A DNA stretch of 64,000 bases from Portibacter lacus (GTDB lineage Bacteria > Bacteroidota > Bacteroidia > Chitinophagales > Saprospiraceae), in contig NZ_JAJNKA010000011.1 in the NCBI RefSeq assembly GCF_021533215.1, positions 62,001-126,000 on the forward strand, written 5' to 3'. This document shows, piece after piece, positions 9,075 through 17,584 of this stretch. The notes beneath the pieces are model-generated. The model had not been told where the DNA came from and did not search any database. It saw only the letters and a list, made by a program, of their open reading frames with translations. Position numbers and translations under genes: made by a program. Each line of letters opens with the position of its first letter. Positions within the stretch are counted from its first letter, which is position 1.

Positions 9075-10694
9075 TTAATTTAAAATCTCTTGATATCGCT
9101 TAGGATCTCCTAATAGTTTGATCGCTTCCTGAATTTCTTGATCTTGATCTAGTTTCCTCTGAACTTTACCCTCTTCGAAGTAGTACCTGTTTATAATTTC
9201 TTCAGCAATTAATTCTGTCACTTCGTCTCTATAATTTTCGAAACTGTTCTTGTAAAAATTCTTAATTTTAGAAGATAGACCTTCTACTTCCGATGTTAAA
9301 TCTACCTCGTTTTTCTGTATTGAGGTCTCTAGTTCTTTAAGTAATTTCTCACCTTTAGATTCGAATACGAATTGATTAGATTCTGCAAATTTTACAAATT
9401 CATCATATTCCTCGAACTGGAAATCTATCGGACCGCTAATACTGTCATGTTTACTTACATATTGATTAACATACTTGAATATAATGTATTGATCTATCAA
9501 TGCTTGACTGAAGTCCGTGATTTTCTCAGCAGGAATTTTTACATCTGGCGTTACGCCTCCACCATCTAGAACAGGTCGGCCGTTACGTGTTTTAAATGTT
9601 GATCTTTTATCATCTTCTATGTCTATCGGCTCACCATTTTCATATGCCACGCTCTGAATGCATCGATTACTAGGGATGTAATATTTAGAGATGGTCAATT
9701 TTAATCTTGAGTTATAACCGACCTCCGCGGTATTCTGAACCAGCCCTTTTCCGAAAGACCGCTGCCCCATCAGCACACCTCGATCGTAATCTTGGATTAC
9801 ACCAGACACAATTTCCGAAGCCGAAGCAGATGATTTATTGATCAATACAACAAGTGGAATTTCAGTATCCCAAGAATTGTTCGTCGTTGAGTAAGACTTA
9901 TCTCTTTCCGCCACTTTACCTCTAGTACTCACTACAGGTAGACCTTGTGGAATAAATATATTGGAAACATTAATCGCTTCTCTTAATAAACCTCCACCAT
10001 TGTTTCTAAGATCTAAGATAACCGCCTTCATCTCGGGATTCTCTTTCTTCAATTTGTTCAAGTTTTTTCGAATATTCGCGGAAGCATTGGCAGTAAAAGT
10101 AGTTAATGAAACATAAGCTACTTCATCTGATACCATTCCAGAATGCGGAACATTAGGAATAGAAACTTCCTCCCTTATTAATTGAATCTTCATTCCTTTT
10201 TGTTCACCAGGACGATCGATCGTCATTTCTACTTTTGTGCCGGGAACTCCTCTGAACAGGGTTAAGACATCTTCACCAGATTTATCACTTGTAGACAATC
10301 CATTGATGGCTTTTATCTGATCTCCGATTTTCATACCTGCTTTTAGCGCTGGACTATTTTCGAATGCATCTACGACCGTTACTACACCATCCACTTCTCT
10401 TATCATCGCTCCTATGCCTTCATACTTCCCTTGTGTAGAAATTCTATAATTCTCTACCCTCGCTTCAGAAATATAATTTGTATACGGATCTAATGAAGTC
10501 GTCATCGCATCTATACCTATCTTCATCAACTCTCCTGGGTCAATGTCATCTACATAATTGGCATTTAACTCCTTATATACATTGGTATAAATCTCCATGT
10601 TTTTAAGAATTTCAAAATACCTGTCATTCCATGTAAATGCTGAAACACCTAATAGTATGGTAGCTGCGACTATGATGAGTGTAAGTTTCTTCAT
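9075..10694 (-). CDS. C-terminal processing peptidase, S41 family (CtpA/Prc type)
   Basis: 539 aa periplasmic serine protease. A signal peptide or N-terminal anchor spans residues 1-20 (LTLIIVAATILLGVSAF). A PDZ domain follows at about 85-170 (EGIGAMIREVDG, NSPALKAGMKIGDQIKAING). The S41 core carries LDLRNNGGGLL, then SSASASEIVSGVIQD with the nucleophile and SFGKGLVQ with the catalytic lysine. The C-terminal ~140 residues are charged and helical, as in other Bacteroidota Ctp proteins. It probably trims or degrades envelope proteins tagged by C-terminal residues. tsaB follows closely in the same direction. Confidence 0.92.
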   Translation of the reverse strand: MKKLTLIIVAATILLGVSAFTWNDRYFEILKNMEIYTNVYKELNANYVDDIDPGELMKIGIDAMTTSLDPYTNYISEARVENYRISTQGKYEGIGAMIREVDGVVTVVDAFENSPALKAGMKIGDQIKAINGLSTSDKSGEDVLTLFRGVPGTKVEMTIDRPGEQKGMKIQLIREEVSIPNVPHSGMVSDEVAYVSLTTFTANASANIRKNLNKLKKENPEMKAVILDLRNNGGGLLREAINVSNIFIPQGLPVVSTRGKVAERDKSYSTTNNSWDTEIPLVVLINKSSASASEIVSGVIQDYDRGVLMGQRSFGKGLVQNTAEVGYNSRLKLTISKYYIPSNRCIQSVAYENGEPIDIEDDKRSTFKTRNGRPVLDGGGVTPDVKIPAEKITDFSQALIDQYIIFKYVNQYVSKHDSISGPIDFQFEEYDEFVKFAESNQFVFESKGEKLLKELETSIQKNEVDLTSEVEGLSSKIKNFYKNSFENYRDEVTELIAEEIINRYYFEEGKVQRKLDQDQEIQEAIKLLGDPKRYQEILN

Positions 10695-10915
10695 TTTTTT
10701 CTTTTATGTCAATGTTTTATAAACGAACTAAAAGTGCAATAATTGTAAAACTCAGAAAATCCATTATAAAATCTAATACTAGCTTCTATATCTGCAAAAT
10801 AAGTTCGTATACTTTACTTCTGTTGGTCAAAATAGTTAAGTTATTTCATCTCACAGTCGTAACTTGTATTATTGTTATTTCATCTTTCATAACGAAGTTC
10901 TATTAACATTCGTGA

Positions 10916-11803
10916 TTAAAGTTCACTGACTTTTTTGCCAGTATTAGCCAGATGTTGCAATAATGAAAGGGCTATCCATACGCCATCTTTCATTTCTGAT
11001 AGATCTAAAACGGACTTTATATGATCAACATCAACAAAAACACCATTTTCATCGCAAATGTTTATCATTTCAGCTGCTCCACCAAGTCCTATCCCACATG
11101 AAGTATATTCTGTTTCTCCAACTAACTGGGACATGAGAATTAAATTCTCATTCGTGGGGATAGGAAGTTTTTCGTCAAATGTAGGATTGTTCTCACTTCT
11201 GAGTCTTAAAGATTCTGGAAGGATTCTTTTCCAGATTTTCTGCCCAGCACCATATATTGGATCTACAACGACTAGAACATCAGCAGCTCTAATGGCACTT
11301 ATGTCAAATTCCTTGATAAGTCTTTGGTAGTATTGTTCTTCTAAATTAACAACTTTAATTTGCTGGCTGGCCTTATATTGCTTTAGCTTTTTTGTTTCTA
11401 AGTCGAATTTTTCTTTAATTAAGGATTCGATTTGATGCTCTACCAAACCTCCATCTTTGGAAATCAACTTTAAACCACTGAAGAAGAATGGCTTCGTGCC
11501 TCCAGTTATATAGATTCCTAGATCAGCGTTTAACTCCATTACACCATTAGCAATCATTGCTGTAGTCACAAATTTTTCGGAAATAAAAACTTCGAAGCCA
11601 TAGCTAGCCATTATTTTGGCAATTTTTCTTGAGAACATTTTGCCTCCGAAACGTGTATCAAAACCGATGACAACCTTCGTGAAGTTCTGAGTTTTCATCC
11701 ATTCCGCTGTTGCTTGGCTTACTCGACTGATATTTTCTACTGTAAAACCTTGAGCGATGATCGCTTTCCAGCCATCTGGTCCGATAATAATTTGTTCCTC
11801 CAT
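10916..11803 (-). CDS. Degenerate phosphohexomutase homologue, predicted non-catalytic
   Basis: 295 aa, against about 450-580 for phosphoglucomutases and phosphomannomutases. Landmarks of domains 1 and 2 remain: FxPDGWKAI-like start (IIIGPDGWKAI), VVIGFDTRFGGKMFS, VDPIYGAG (181-187) and NPTFDEKLPIPTNENL (206-221). The active-site serine loop, normally TASHNP, reads ITGGTKP at residues 99-105, so the phosphorylated serine is gone. The metal loop, normally DGDGDR, reads LGGAAEM at about 240-246. The chain ends shortly afterwards, without the sugar- and phosphate-binding domains. The frame is intact with no stop or frameshift, arguing for a retained pseudoenzyme rather than a dying gene. It may be a regulator, scaffold or binding protein; function unknown. 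Confidence 0.75.
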   Translation of the reverse strand: MEEQIIIGPDGWKAIIAQGFTVENISRVSQATAEWMKTQNFTKVVIGFDTRFGGKMFSRKIAKIMASYGFEVFISEKFVTTAMIANGVMELNADLGIYITGGTKPFFFSGLKLISKDGGLVEHQIESLIKEKFDLETKKLKQYKASQQIKVVNLEEQYYQRLIKEFDISAIRAADVLVVVDPIYGAGQKIWKRILPESLRLRSENNPTFDEKLPIPTNENLILMSQLVGETEYTSCGIGLGGAAEMINICDENGVFVDVDHIKSVLDLSEMKDGVWIALSLLQHLANTGKKVSEL

Positions 11804-11895
11804 AATGTAATGTTGTTCATTGTAAAATTAATGATATTGGAATAAATGCAAAGATAAAATAAACATATTAAAAAAAGTTTTAATATATTGGCGCT

Positions 11896-12576
11896 ATGAA
11901 TGCTACCTATACCTCCAAGCGGAAAAGAAAAACTCTTGTGGATACCTATCGACATAAAGGGATGAGAATGAAATTAGTGGGTGAATTAAGACAGCGAGGT
12001 ATTGCGGACCAAGATGTTTTGCATGCAATGGGAGAAATTCCAAGGCACTTCTTTTTGGATAAAGCATTCGAAGAATGGGCGTATAAAGATGTACCATTTC
12101 CGATAGAGTCAGATCAAACGATTTCACAGCCATATACGGTTGCCTTCCAGTCGAGTTTACTACGGGTGAAAAAGGGAGATAAAATTTTGGAAGTCGGCAC
12201 GGGATCTGGTTATCAAGCTTCTGTCCTTGCAGAAATGGGCGCTAAGGTTTATTCTATAGAGCGTCAACAAAAACTATATCAAATCACGACTAAGTTTCTT
12301 CCGAGTATAGGTTATGGCAATATCCGACTTTTACTAGGCGATGGGTATATGGGATCCGAAAGATTCGCACCTTTTGATAAAATATTGGTAACTGCTGGAG
12401 CTACTTATGTTCCAGATACTTTGATTCAGCAATTGAAAATCGGAGGTGTATTAGTCATTCCAGTTGGAGATAAGGTCCAGAAAATGCTTCGGATTACTAA
12501 AGTTTCAAAAGATGAAGTGAAAACGGAGAATTTTGGAGATTTTAGATTTGTACCATTTCTGAAAGGGATAAATTAG
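11896..12576 (+). CDS. pcm: Protein-L-isoaspartate O-methyltransferase
   Basis: 226 aa SAM-dependent enzyme that methylates isoaspartyl residues to start repair of damaged proteins. Seen: DTYRHKGMRMKLVGELRQRG (family N-terminus), the substrate loop QTISQPYTVAFQ, SAM motif I ILEVGTGSGYQASVLAEMGA, motif II IERQ, and the C-terminal GGVLVIPVGD. Length is normal. It is divergent from the phosphohexomutase-like gene (92 bp between starts) and convergent with yidD across the 12.6-kb repeat patch. Confidence 0.93.
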   Translation: MNATYTSKRKRKTLVDTYRHKGMRMKLVGELRQRGIADQDVLHAMGEIPRHFFLDKAFEEWAYKDVPFPIESDQTISQPYTVAFQSSLLRVKKGDKILEVGTGSGYQASVLAEMGAKVYSIERQQKLYQITTKFLPSIGYGNIRLLLGDGYMGSERFAPFDKILVTAGATYVPDTLIQQLKIGGVLVIPVGDKVQKMLRITKVSKDEVKTENFGDFRFVPFLKGIN

Positions 12577-12605
12577 GCGTTGCTGAATAGATATAAGATT
12601 GGACT

Positions 12606-12751
12606 TGAAAAGTAAATGTTATTTGTAAATTGATAACATCGCTAAAAAAAGCGCTGTCATCAATAGAAAGCGCTGTTATGAAAAGTAAATGTTATTTGTA
12701 AATTGATAACATCGCTAAAAAAAGCGCTGTCATCAATAGAAAGCGCTGTTA
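12606..12751. repeat. Perfect 73-bp tandem duplication with internal palindromes
   Basis: Two consecutive 73-bp copies (12606-12678 and 12679-12751) with no difference that I could find. Each holds the 30-bp palindrome that starts GATAACATCGCT and ends AGCGCTGTCATC (12632-12661 and 12705-12734). Both lie between the convergent genes pcm and yidD. Confidence 0.9.
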
Positions 12752-12777
12752 TCATGAGAAAGCGTTGTCATCATGAG
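12721..12777. repeat. Three 19-bp tandem repeats running into the yidD stop
   Basis: AAAGCGCTGTCATCAATAG, AAAGCGCTGTTATCATGAG and AAAGCGTTGTCATCATGAG follow one another exactly. They are half-arms of the palindrome in the adjacent 73-bp units. The last unit contains the TGA stop of yidD (12771-12773). Confidence 0.85.
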
Positions 12778-13031
12778 TTAATGTTCTCTTTCTTCTTCTT
12801 TTTCGGAACTGGGTCGTAACCATGTCCTCCCCATGGATGACAACTCAATATTCGTTTAATTCCAAGATATAAACCTTTAAACACACCCCATTCCTGAATA
12901 GCTCCAATCATATAATGTGAACACGTAGGATCATAGCGGCACGATGGGCCGAGTAATGGGGATATAGCAATCTGGTAAAACCGGACAGGTAGTATAAATA
13001 ACTTCTTGAAAAATAGACTAATGTATTTCAT
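12771..13031 (-). CDS. yidD: Membrane protein insertion efficiency factor YidD
   Basis: 86 aa. YidD assists YidC/Sec insertion at the inner membrane. Diagnostic segments: amphipathic N-terminus [39 protein letters not shown] and [15 protein letters not shown], followed by a lysine-rich tail. Its ATG overlaps the upstream gene's stop by one base (TAATG), so translation is probably coupled. The more usual rnpA-yidD-yidC setting is not present here; instead it is third in an ECF sigma operon. Confidence 0.93.
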   Translation of the reverse strand: MKYISLFFKKLFILPVRFYQIAISPLLGPSCRYDPTCSHYMIGAIQEWGVFKGLYLGIKRILSCHPWGGHGYDPVPKKKKKENINS

Positions 13032-14107
13032 TACTTATTTAACATAATTCTAAGCGTCTTGTTCCCAGCTTCACCCCATTCTTTAAAAGATTCGACTAAT
13101 TGATTGATTTCCTTGTTCTGGGCAGGAGTAAGTATAGTTTTTACAACAATATTTTTTGCCTCTTGCTGATCATTTATGATCATTTCAATACCTATAAGTT
13201 CAGGGAATCCTTCTAAGTCTAATTGCTCAAGAGCATATTCCTGAAATTTCAATGCAATTCCAGGATCATTATATTGAATAGTAATTGGTGAAGTAGAAAT
13301 TCCATCGTCTAGGATACTGGATGAAGAAATTTTCGCAGTTTCTGCGTTCTGGAACGCACTTCTTCTGAGTTCTTTTTTCTGACGTGAGGCAACAGGTGCA
13401 GATTGGGCTAAGGATGGACTTGCTACATCATCTGATTTAACAGCAGGTGCTGGAGGTGCTTCGGTTAATTCAATTATAACCTGTCCATCTCCTGTGCTTT
13501 CTAATTCAACTTTCGCAAGATCAATTTTCTCTAAGGGAGCTATTTCTGATTCTGCAATTTCTTCTTCTAACGCTATTTTATTAGAGAACTGATCTGAAGT
13601 TTGATCTGCTTTTTCAGATACTAAATCATTAATTTTCTTAGACTCCTGGGAAGGACTTGATTTGGCTTTTGATAGTGGTTTAGGTAAGGAAATGCCTGTT
13701 TCTGGTTCATTGGCTTCTGTTTCCGCCACTTGTGATTGAGCAATATCACTCAGTTCCAAGTCTTCATCAGAAAAGTCTTTTTCTACCTTTTCCATGACGA
13801 CCTCGCTAATTGCATCATTTTTTAAATCTGGAATAAAAGTAATAGCAACTACTAAAATTACTACAGCTGCGGCTGCGGACATCCATATATAAAGTGGAGA
13901 CCTTTTTTTCTGAGTTTTCGACTTTAATTTTTGGTTGAGATCTTCAATAGCATTTTTATTTCCTGCTTCGAATCCTGCTGCACCTTCCAGCGCCTCGAAA
14001 AGAAAATCATCTTCTAAAGCATACTGATTCAACTCGTGCATTTCGTCTTGCGAAATATCACCAGCCATGTATTTTTCGAATAATTTATTTTTCTTTGATG
14101 GATTCAT
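13031..14107 (-). CDS. Single-pass membrane protein, probable anti-sigma factor
   Basis: 358 aa from the ATG at 14107, which overlaps the end of the sigma gene by 23 nt; a longer start at 14146 is possible but less likely. Residues 1-60 are acidic and helical with a [18 protein letters not shown] stretch, as in the cytoplasmic part of Bacteroidota anti-sigma proteins. One membrane segment follows (about 82-100, [19 protein letters not shown]). The middle is low-complexity Glu/Ser/Lys/Pro-rich. The last ~70 residues, with [20 protein letters not shown], may be a TonB-C-like periplasmic fold. Position directly after an ECF sigma gene supports the anti-sigma role; the function is inferred, not shown by a recognised zinc motif (no HxxxCxxC). 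Confidence 0.6.
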   Translation of the reverse strand: MNPSKKNKLFEKYMAGDISQDEMHELNQYALEDDFLFEALEGAAGFEAGNKNAIEDLNQKLKSKTQKKRSPLYIWMSAAAAVVILVVAITFIPDLKNDAISEVVMEKVEKDFSDEDLELSDIAQSQVAETEANEPETGISLPKPLSKAKSSPSQESKKINDLVSEKADQTSDQFSNKIALEEEIAESEIAPLEKIDLAKVELESTGDGQVIIELTEAPPAPAVKSDDVASPSLAQSAPVASRQKKELRRSAFQNAETAKISSSSILDDGISTSPITIQYNDPGIALKFQEYALEQLDLEGFPELIGIEMIINDQQEAKNIVVKTILTPAQNKEINQLVESFKEWGEAGNKTLRIMLNK

Positions 14108-14711
14108 ATTTCTTTTCCATACAGTTTTTAAGATTCCTCCGCCCATTCTGAATTAAAGACCTTGCTCTACTCCACGTGATAGACATCAAATCAGTTACTT
14201 CTTTGTATGTTTTTTTCTCTAAATAAAATAATCGAACAGATTGTTGCTGCTCAGTTTCTAATTTTTCGATGCAATTTTCCAGCATCCCTAATTCTGCTTC
14301 TTTCTCCTCTATATTACTTAGACGGTAGACATCGTCAGAATACATAATTGCAGCCTGATTTTCTTTTTCTAGTACTCTAGATTGGCTCCTTAGGATTTCA
14401 TAACAGTGATTTTTGGTTAATGTATATAACCATGATTTCGGATAAGCCACTTCATGTTTGAGTAGTTTTTCAACTAACTTTTCATAGATATCCATTACCG
14501 CATCTTTACTTTTTTCTTCATTTTTTAAATACTTGAGACAGACAGCGTAAATCATGCTCATGTATTTGCTGAAGAAGACCGTCATATCTGCCTGATCGCG
14601 ACTTTTTTTATACTTCTGAATAGAAGCAATATCCTCTTTTAAATCAATATTTTTTTCAGGCTTTTGCAAATAAAATGATTCTCTTTTATGTAATCGGAAT
14701 GAATGAAACAT
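14085..14711 (-). CDS. ECF-type RNA polymerase sigma factor
   Basis: 208 aa. Region 2 spans about residues 45-110 (MIYAVCLKYLKNEEKSKDAV, YPKSWLYTLTKNHCYEILRS). Region 4 spans about 145-200 (LETEQQQSVRLFYLEKKTYK followed by an HTH ending SRARSLIQNGRRNLKNCM). An N-terminal extension of about 30 residues rich in Lys and Glu precedes region 2. First gene of a three-gene run with the anti-sigma-like protein and yidD. Divergent by 115 bp from a VWA-domain T9SS protein, a plausible but untested regulon member. Confidence 0.92.
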   Translation of the reverse strand: MFHSFRLHKRESFYLQKPEKNIDLKEDIASIQKYKKSRDQADMTVFFSKYMSMIYAVCLKYLKNEEKSKDAVMDIYEKLVEKLLKHEVAYPKSWLYTLTKNHCYEILRSQSRVLEKENQAAIMYSDDVYRLSNIEEKEAELGMLENCIEKLETEQQQSVRLFYLEKKTYKEVTDLMSITWSRARSLIQNGRRNLKNCMEKKYESIKEK

Positions 14712-14826
14712 CTAAGGTAAGAAGTGATTCGGTAACGAAGTTGAAAAAATCTATTAATTAGTTCAGATTTCAATTTTGAATCATCTGCTACAATCAACAA
14801 ATTGAAAATTAAAAAAAATATTTAAC

Positions 14827-16632
14827 ATGAAATCAATCCTATTATTATCCACTATTTTCTGTCTAGCTTTTTCGACAAAATTTATTAGATCATTTGAAAA
14901 TATAAAAGTAGCTGGTGTGGTCTTCGATACGAAAGGTGAGCCGATTCATGGTGCGACTGTTTTTGTTCTAGGGACTAAAAAGGGCACAATGACAGATTCT
15001 TTGGGCCAATTCGAAATGATGGTTCCTGTAGAAACTAAAAAATTGACCATTAAACACTACGGTTATAAAGCTCAAGATGTCAATATCACATTAAGAAAAG
15101 CACTAAGAGTATTCTTAGAAGAAGGCCGTACCACAACAGAAAAGCATCGTGATCTAGCCATTATGGAAAGTAGTAGTGCAAGGAGGGAAAAAAAGCTGAT
15201 GTCACATTCGGCATTAAAACCATCTCCAGTTTTACCAGCTTCTACTTTTTCAGAAGGAATAGCTGATGATTATGCAGAAAGTGAAGCAAGTACAAGTCCC
15301 GAAGGTAGAGGGAAAGTTAAGGAAATGACTAAAAGTGAAGTGGATACAAGAGCAGGTCAACTGACCGCTGGAGAATGGAATGACTTGAATAATTGGGAAG
15401 CATGGATGAAATTAGTGGAGGAAGCAGACTACAAAGAAATGGGCGAATACTGGCAGGTAAATGCTAAAGAGCGGGTTTCTGTTTTTGTAACGAATCAATA
15501 CGAATTACCTATTGCGGATTGCTTGGTGACCATGAAGTCTAGTGGTAAAATCGTCTGGACTTCCAAAACGGATAATGCTGGGAAGGCGGAGTTGTGGACA
15601 GAAACTATAGGAGAAAATATGGAGCTTATCGTAGAATCTAGAGAGAATAAATTTACTTCTACGAAAGTTAGAACAGCAAAAGAGGGTGTTAATCGGATTA
15701 ATTTCAAAGAAGAATGCGATGCTCCTAGGAAAGCGGAGATCATGTTCGTAGTAGATGCAACAGGATCTATGGGAGATGAAATTGAATTTCTGAAATCTGA
15801 ATTAAAAGATGTTATCGGCCAGGTCGAATCTTCAAGATCTAATATTGATTTTAGTTGGGGATCTGTATTTTATAGAGATGCAACGGATGATTACTTAACG
15901 GTGCAATCTCCCTTGAGCTCTAAAGAGAAGAAAGTTCTAGACTTTATTAATATGCAGTCTGCCGGTGGAGGAGGAGACTACCCAGAAGCGGTGAATGAAG
16001 GATTAGAAGAAGCATTGATGCAAGATTGGAGTCATGATGCCATTGCTAGAATTGTATTTTTAGTATTAGATGCTCCTCCACATCATAATCAAGATGTGCT
16101 AAAAGATCTTCAGTCCCAGATTGCTTTTGCTTCTGCAATGGGAATAAAAATAATTCCAATTACAGCTAGTGGAATTAACAGACAGACGGAATATTTGATG
16201 AAATTTATGTCTGTAATGACGAACGGAACTTACGTATTTTTAACGGATCACTCGGGAATCGGAAATGCTCATTTAGATCCAATTGTTAAAGATTTCGAAG
16301 TAGAAAAATTGAATGACTTGCTTGTTAGAGTAATTATTAATTACACAGATCCTGGTACATGCCAAAGCCAAGAAGATAATAACGTGGTATTCGAAAACAT
16401 AGAAGTTTTTCCGAATCCTACACTTGATTTGTTACAAGTAAAAGTGCCTAGCGGAGTCAATAAAATCACCTTAACGACAAGTTCTGGAATGTTAATACAT
16501 TCAGAAAAAATAACGGCACAATGTGATGTGAGTCTTGATCTAACTAATTATGTAGACGGAATGTATGTCGTTAATTTCTTTGCGGATGAGCAAGTCTACA
16601 GTGTGAAAGTGATCAAAAGCAACAAAGCTTAA
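14827..16632 (+). CDS. Secreted VWA-domain protein with carboxypeptidase-regulatory-like and T9SS sorting domains
   Basis: 601 aa. A signal peptide (LLLSTIFCLAFS) is followed at about 28-100 by a CarboxypepD_reg-like beta-sandwich (GVVFDTKGEPIHGATVFV). A Ser/Glu-rich linker and a second Ig-like module (about 215-300) come next. A von Willebrand A domain spans about 302-508 with the MIDAS-type motif DATGSMGDE, a variant of DxSxS. The final 75 residues are a T9SS type A sorting domain beginning FPNPTLDLLQV. It should be displayed on the surface, where VWA domains usually mediate metal-dependent protein contacts. Divergent from the ECF sigma operon. Confidence 0.85.
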   Translation: MKSILLLSTIFCLAFSTKFIRSFENIKVAGVVFDTKGEPIHGATVFVLGTKKGTMTDSLGQFEMMVPVETKKLTIKHYGYKAQDVNITLRKALRVFLEEGRTTTEKHRDLAIMESSSARREKKLMSHSALKPSPVLPASTFSEGIADDYAESEASTSPEGRGKVKEMTKSEVDTRAGQLTAGEWNDLNNWEAWMKLVEEADYKEMGEYWQVNAKERVSVFVTNQYELPIADCLVTMKSSGKIVWTSKTDNAGKAELWTETIGENMELIVESRENKFTSTKVRTAKEGVNRINFKEECDAPRKAEIMFVVDATGSMGDEIEFLKSELKDVIGQVESSRSNIDFSWGSVFYRDATDDYLTVQSPLSSKEKKVLDFINMQSAGGGGDYPEAVNEGLEEALMQDWSHDAIARIVFLVLDAPPHHNQDVLKDLQSQIAFASAMGIKIIPITASGINRQTEYLMKFMSVMTNGTYVFLTDHSGIGNAHLDPIVKDFEVEKLNDLLVRVIINYTDPGTCQSQEDNNVVFENIEVFPNPTLDLLQVKVPSGVNKITLTTSSGMLIHSEKITAQCDVSLDLTNYVDGMYVVNFFADEQVYSVKVIKSNKA

Positions 16633-16695
16633 TCTTGTAAAATCTTTTGCCTCTCAGTTATTCACTGTCCAGCAAATAATTATTTGGATGAAAGC

Positions 16696-16731
16696 AAAAA
16701 GTCATTTCCTTTAATTAGGAAATGACTTTTT
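16696..16731. terminator. Bidirectional intrinsic terminator
   Basis: A 15-bp perfect stem, AAAAAGTCATTTCCT with AGGAAATGACTTTTT, and a 6-nt loop. It lies between the convergent VWA gene and the response regulator gene, and gives a U-tract in both directions. Confidence 0.9.
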
Positions 16732-16823
16732 ACTTATAAAAAGGTTTATTTTTCAAAAGTAGAGTTAATCACCTTTCGGAGACTAAATTTGTTAATAGAA
16801 ATTGTAAAATTTGAGTGTTGAAA

Positions 16824-17522
16824 TTACCCTTCTCCCTCTAATAATCGGAATCCATTTCCATGAATATTTACGATTTCAAGGGCATCATCTTTAGCTAAGT
16901 ATTTTCTGAGTTTAGTTACAAAAACATCCATACTTCTAGCTGTGAAGTAATTGTCTTCTCCCCATATCTTAGTTAGAGCTATAGATCTAGGTAGAACGTC
17001 ATTCTTATAAATACAAAATAATCTTAGTAAGTGAGCTTCTTTAGGAGACAGTTTTTCTTTGTCCGTTCCGTTAAATGTAAGAATTCTCAATGGGTAATTA
17101 AAGTGATACTTTCCAAGTGTAAACTCTTTAGTATCTTCTTCAGGATCTTCTGACTTAGCACTTCTTTTCAGAATTGCTTGAACTCTGTAAAGTAATTCTT
17201 CGGAATTAAATGGTTTAGAGATATAATCATCGGCACCAATTTTAAAACCTTCTAGAACATCTTCCTTAAGTGTTTTAGCAGTTAGAAAGATAATAGGCGT
17301 TTCTTTGTCTTTTTGCCGGATATCCTTGGCCAGTGTGAAGCCATCTTTTTTAGGCATCATAACATCTAGAATGCAAAGGTCATAGTCAGATTTGTTGAAT
17401 TCTTGAAGTCCCATCTCACCATCAGAGGCAAGATTGACATCATATTCATTCATTTCTAAGTATGATCTTAAAACATCCCCAAAGTTCTGATCGTCTTCTA
17501 CGAGTAATATTTTAGCGGTCAT
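16824..17522 (-). CDS. OmpR/PhoB-type response regulator
   Basis: 232 aa. Receiver domain at about 1-120 with acidic pair EDD, phospho-acceptor in CILDVMMPKKDG, conserved Thr/Ser region FLTAKT and Lys in DDYISKPFNSEE. A winged-helix output domain follows (about 135-230), with RSIALTKIWGEDNYFTARSMD before the recognition helix region MDVFVTKLRKYL. Encoded 62 bp after its cognate histidine kinase. Similar in layout to RprXY-type pairs of Bacteroidota, but I do not assign that name. Targets not evident. Confidence 0.93.
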   Translation of the reverse strand: MTAKILLVEDDQNFGDVLRSYLEMNEYDVNLASDGEMGLQEFNKSDYDLCILDVMMPKKDGFTLAKDIRQKDKETPIIFLTAKTLKEDVLEGFKIGADDYISKPFNSEELLYRVQAILKRSAKSEDPEEDTKEFTLGKYHFNYPLRILTFNGTDKEKLSPKEAHLLRLFCIYKNDVLPRSIALTKIWGEDNYFTARSMDVFVTKLRKYLAKDDALEIVNIHGNGFRLLEGEG

Positions 17523-17584
17523 TTGTCGTTGTGTTTTATCTTCTAATAATATAAAGACGTATTGATTTTAATAAGTCACTCTTT

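Noticed and set aside
10706-10906. Open frame of 66 codons between the S41 protease and the mutase-like gene
   Set aside because: Ile/Leu-rich AT-driven translation without a start context or family likeness; the gap looks like ordinary AT-rich spacer.
12606-12777. Possible CRISPR array
   Set aside because: Repeats are contiguous with no unique spacers and no cas genes are near.
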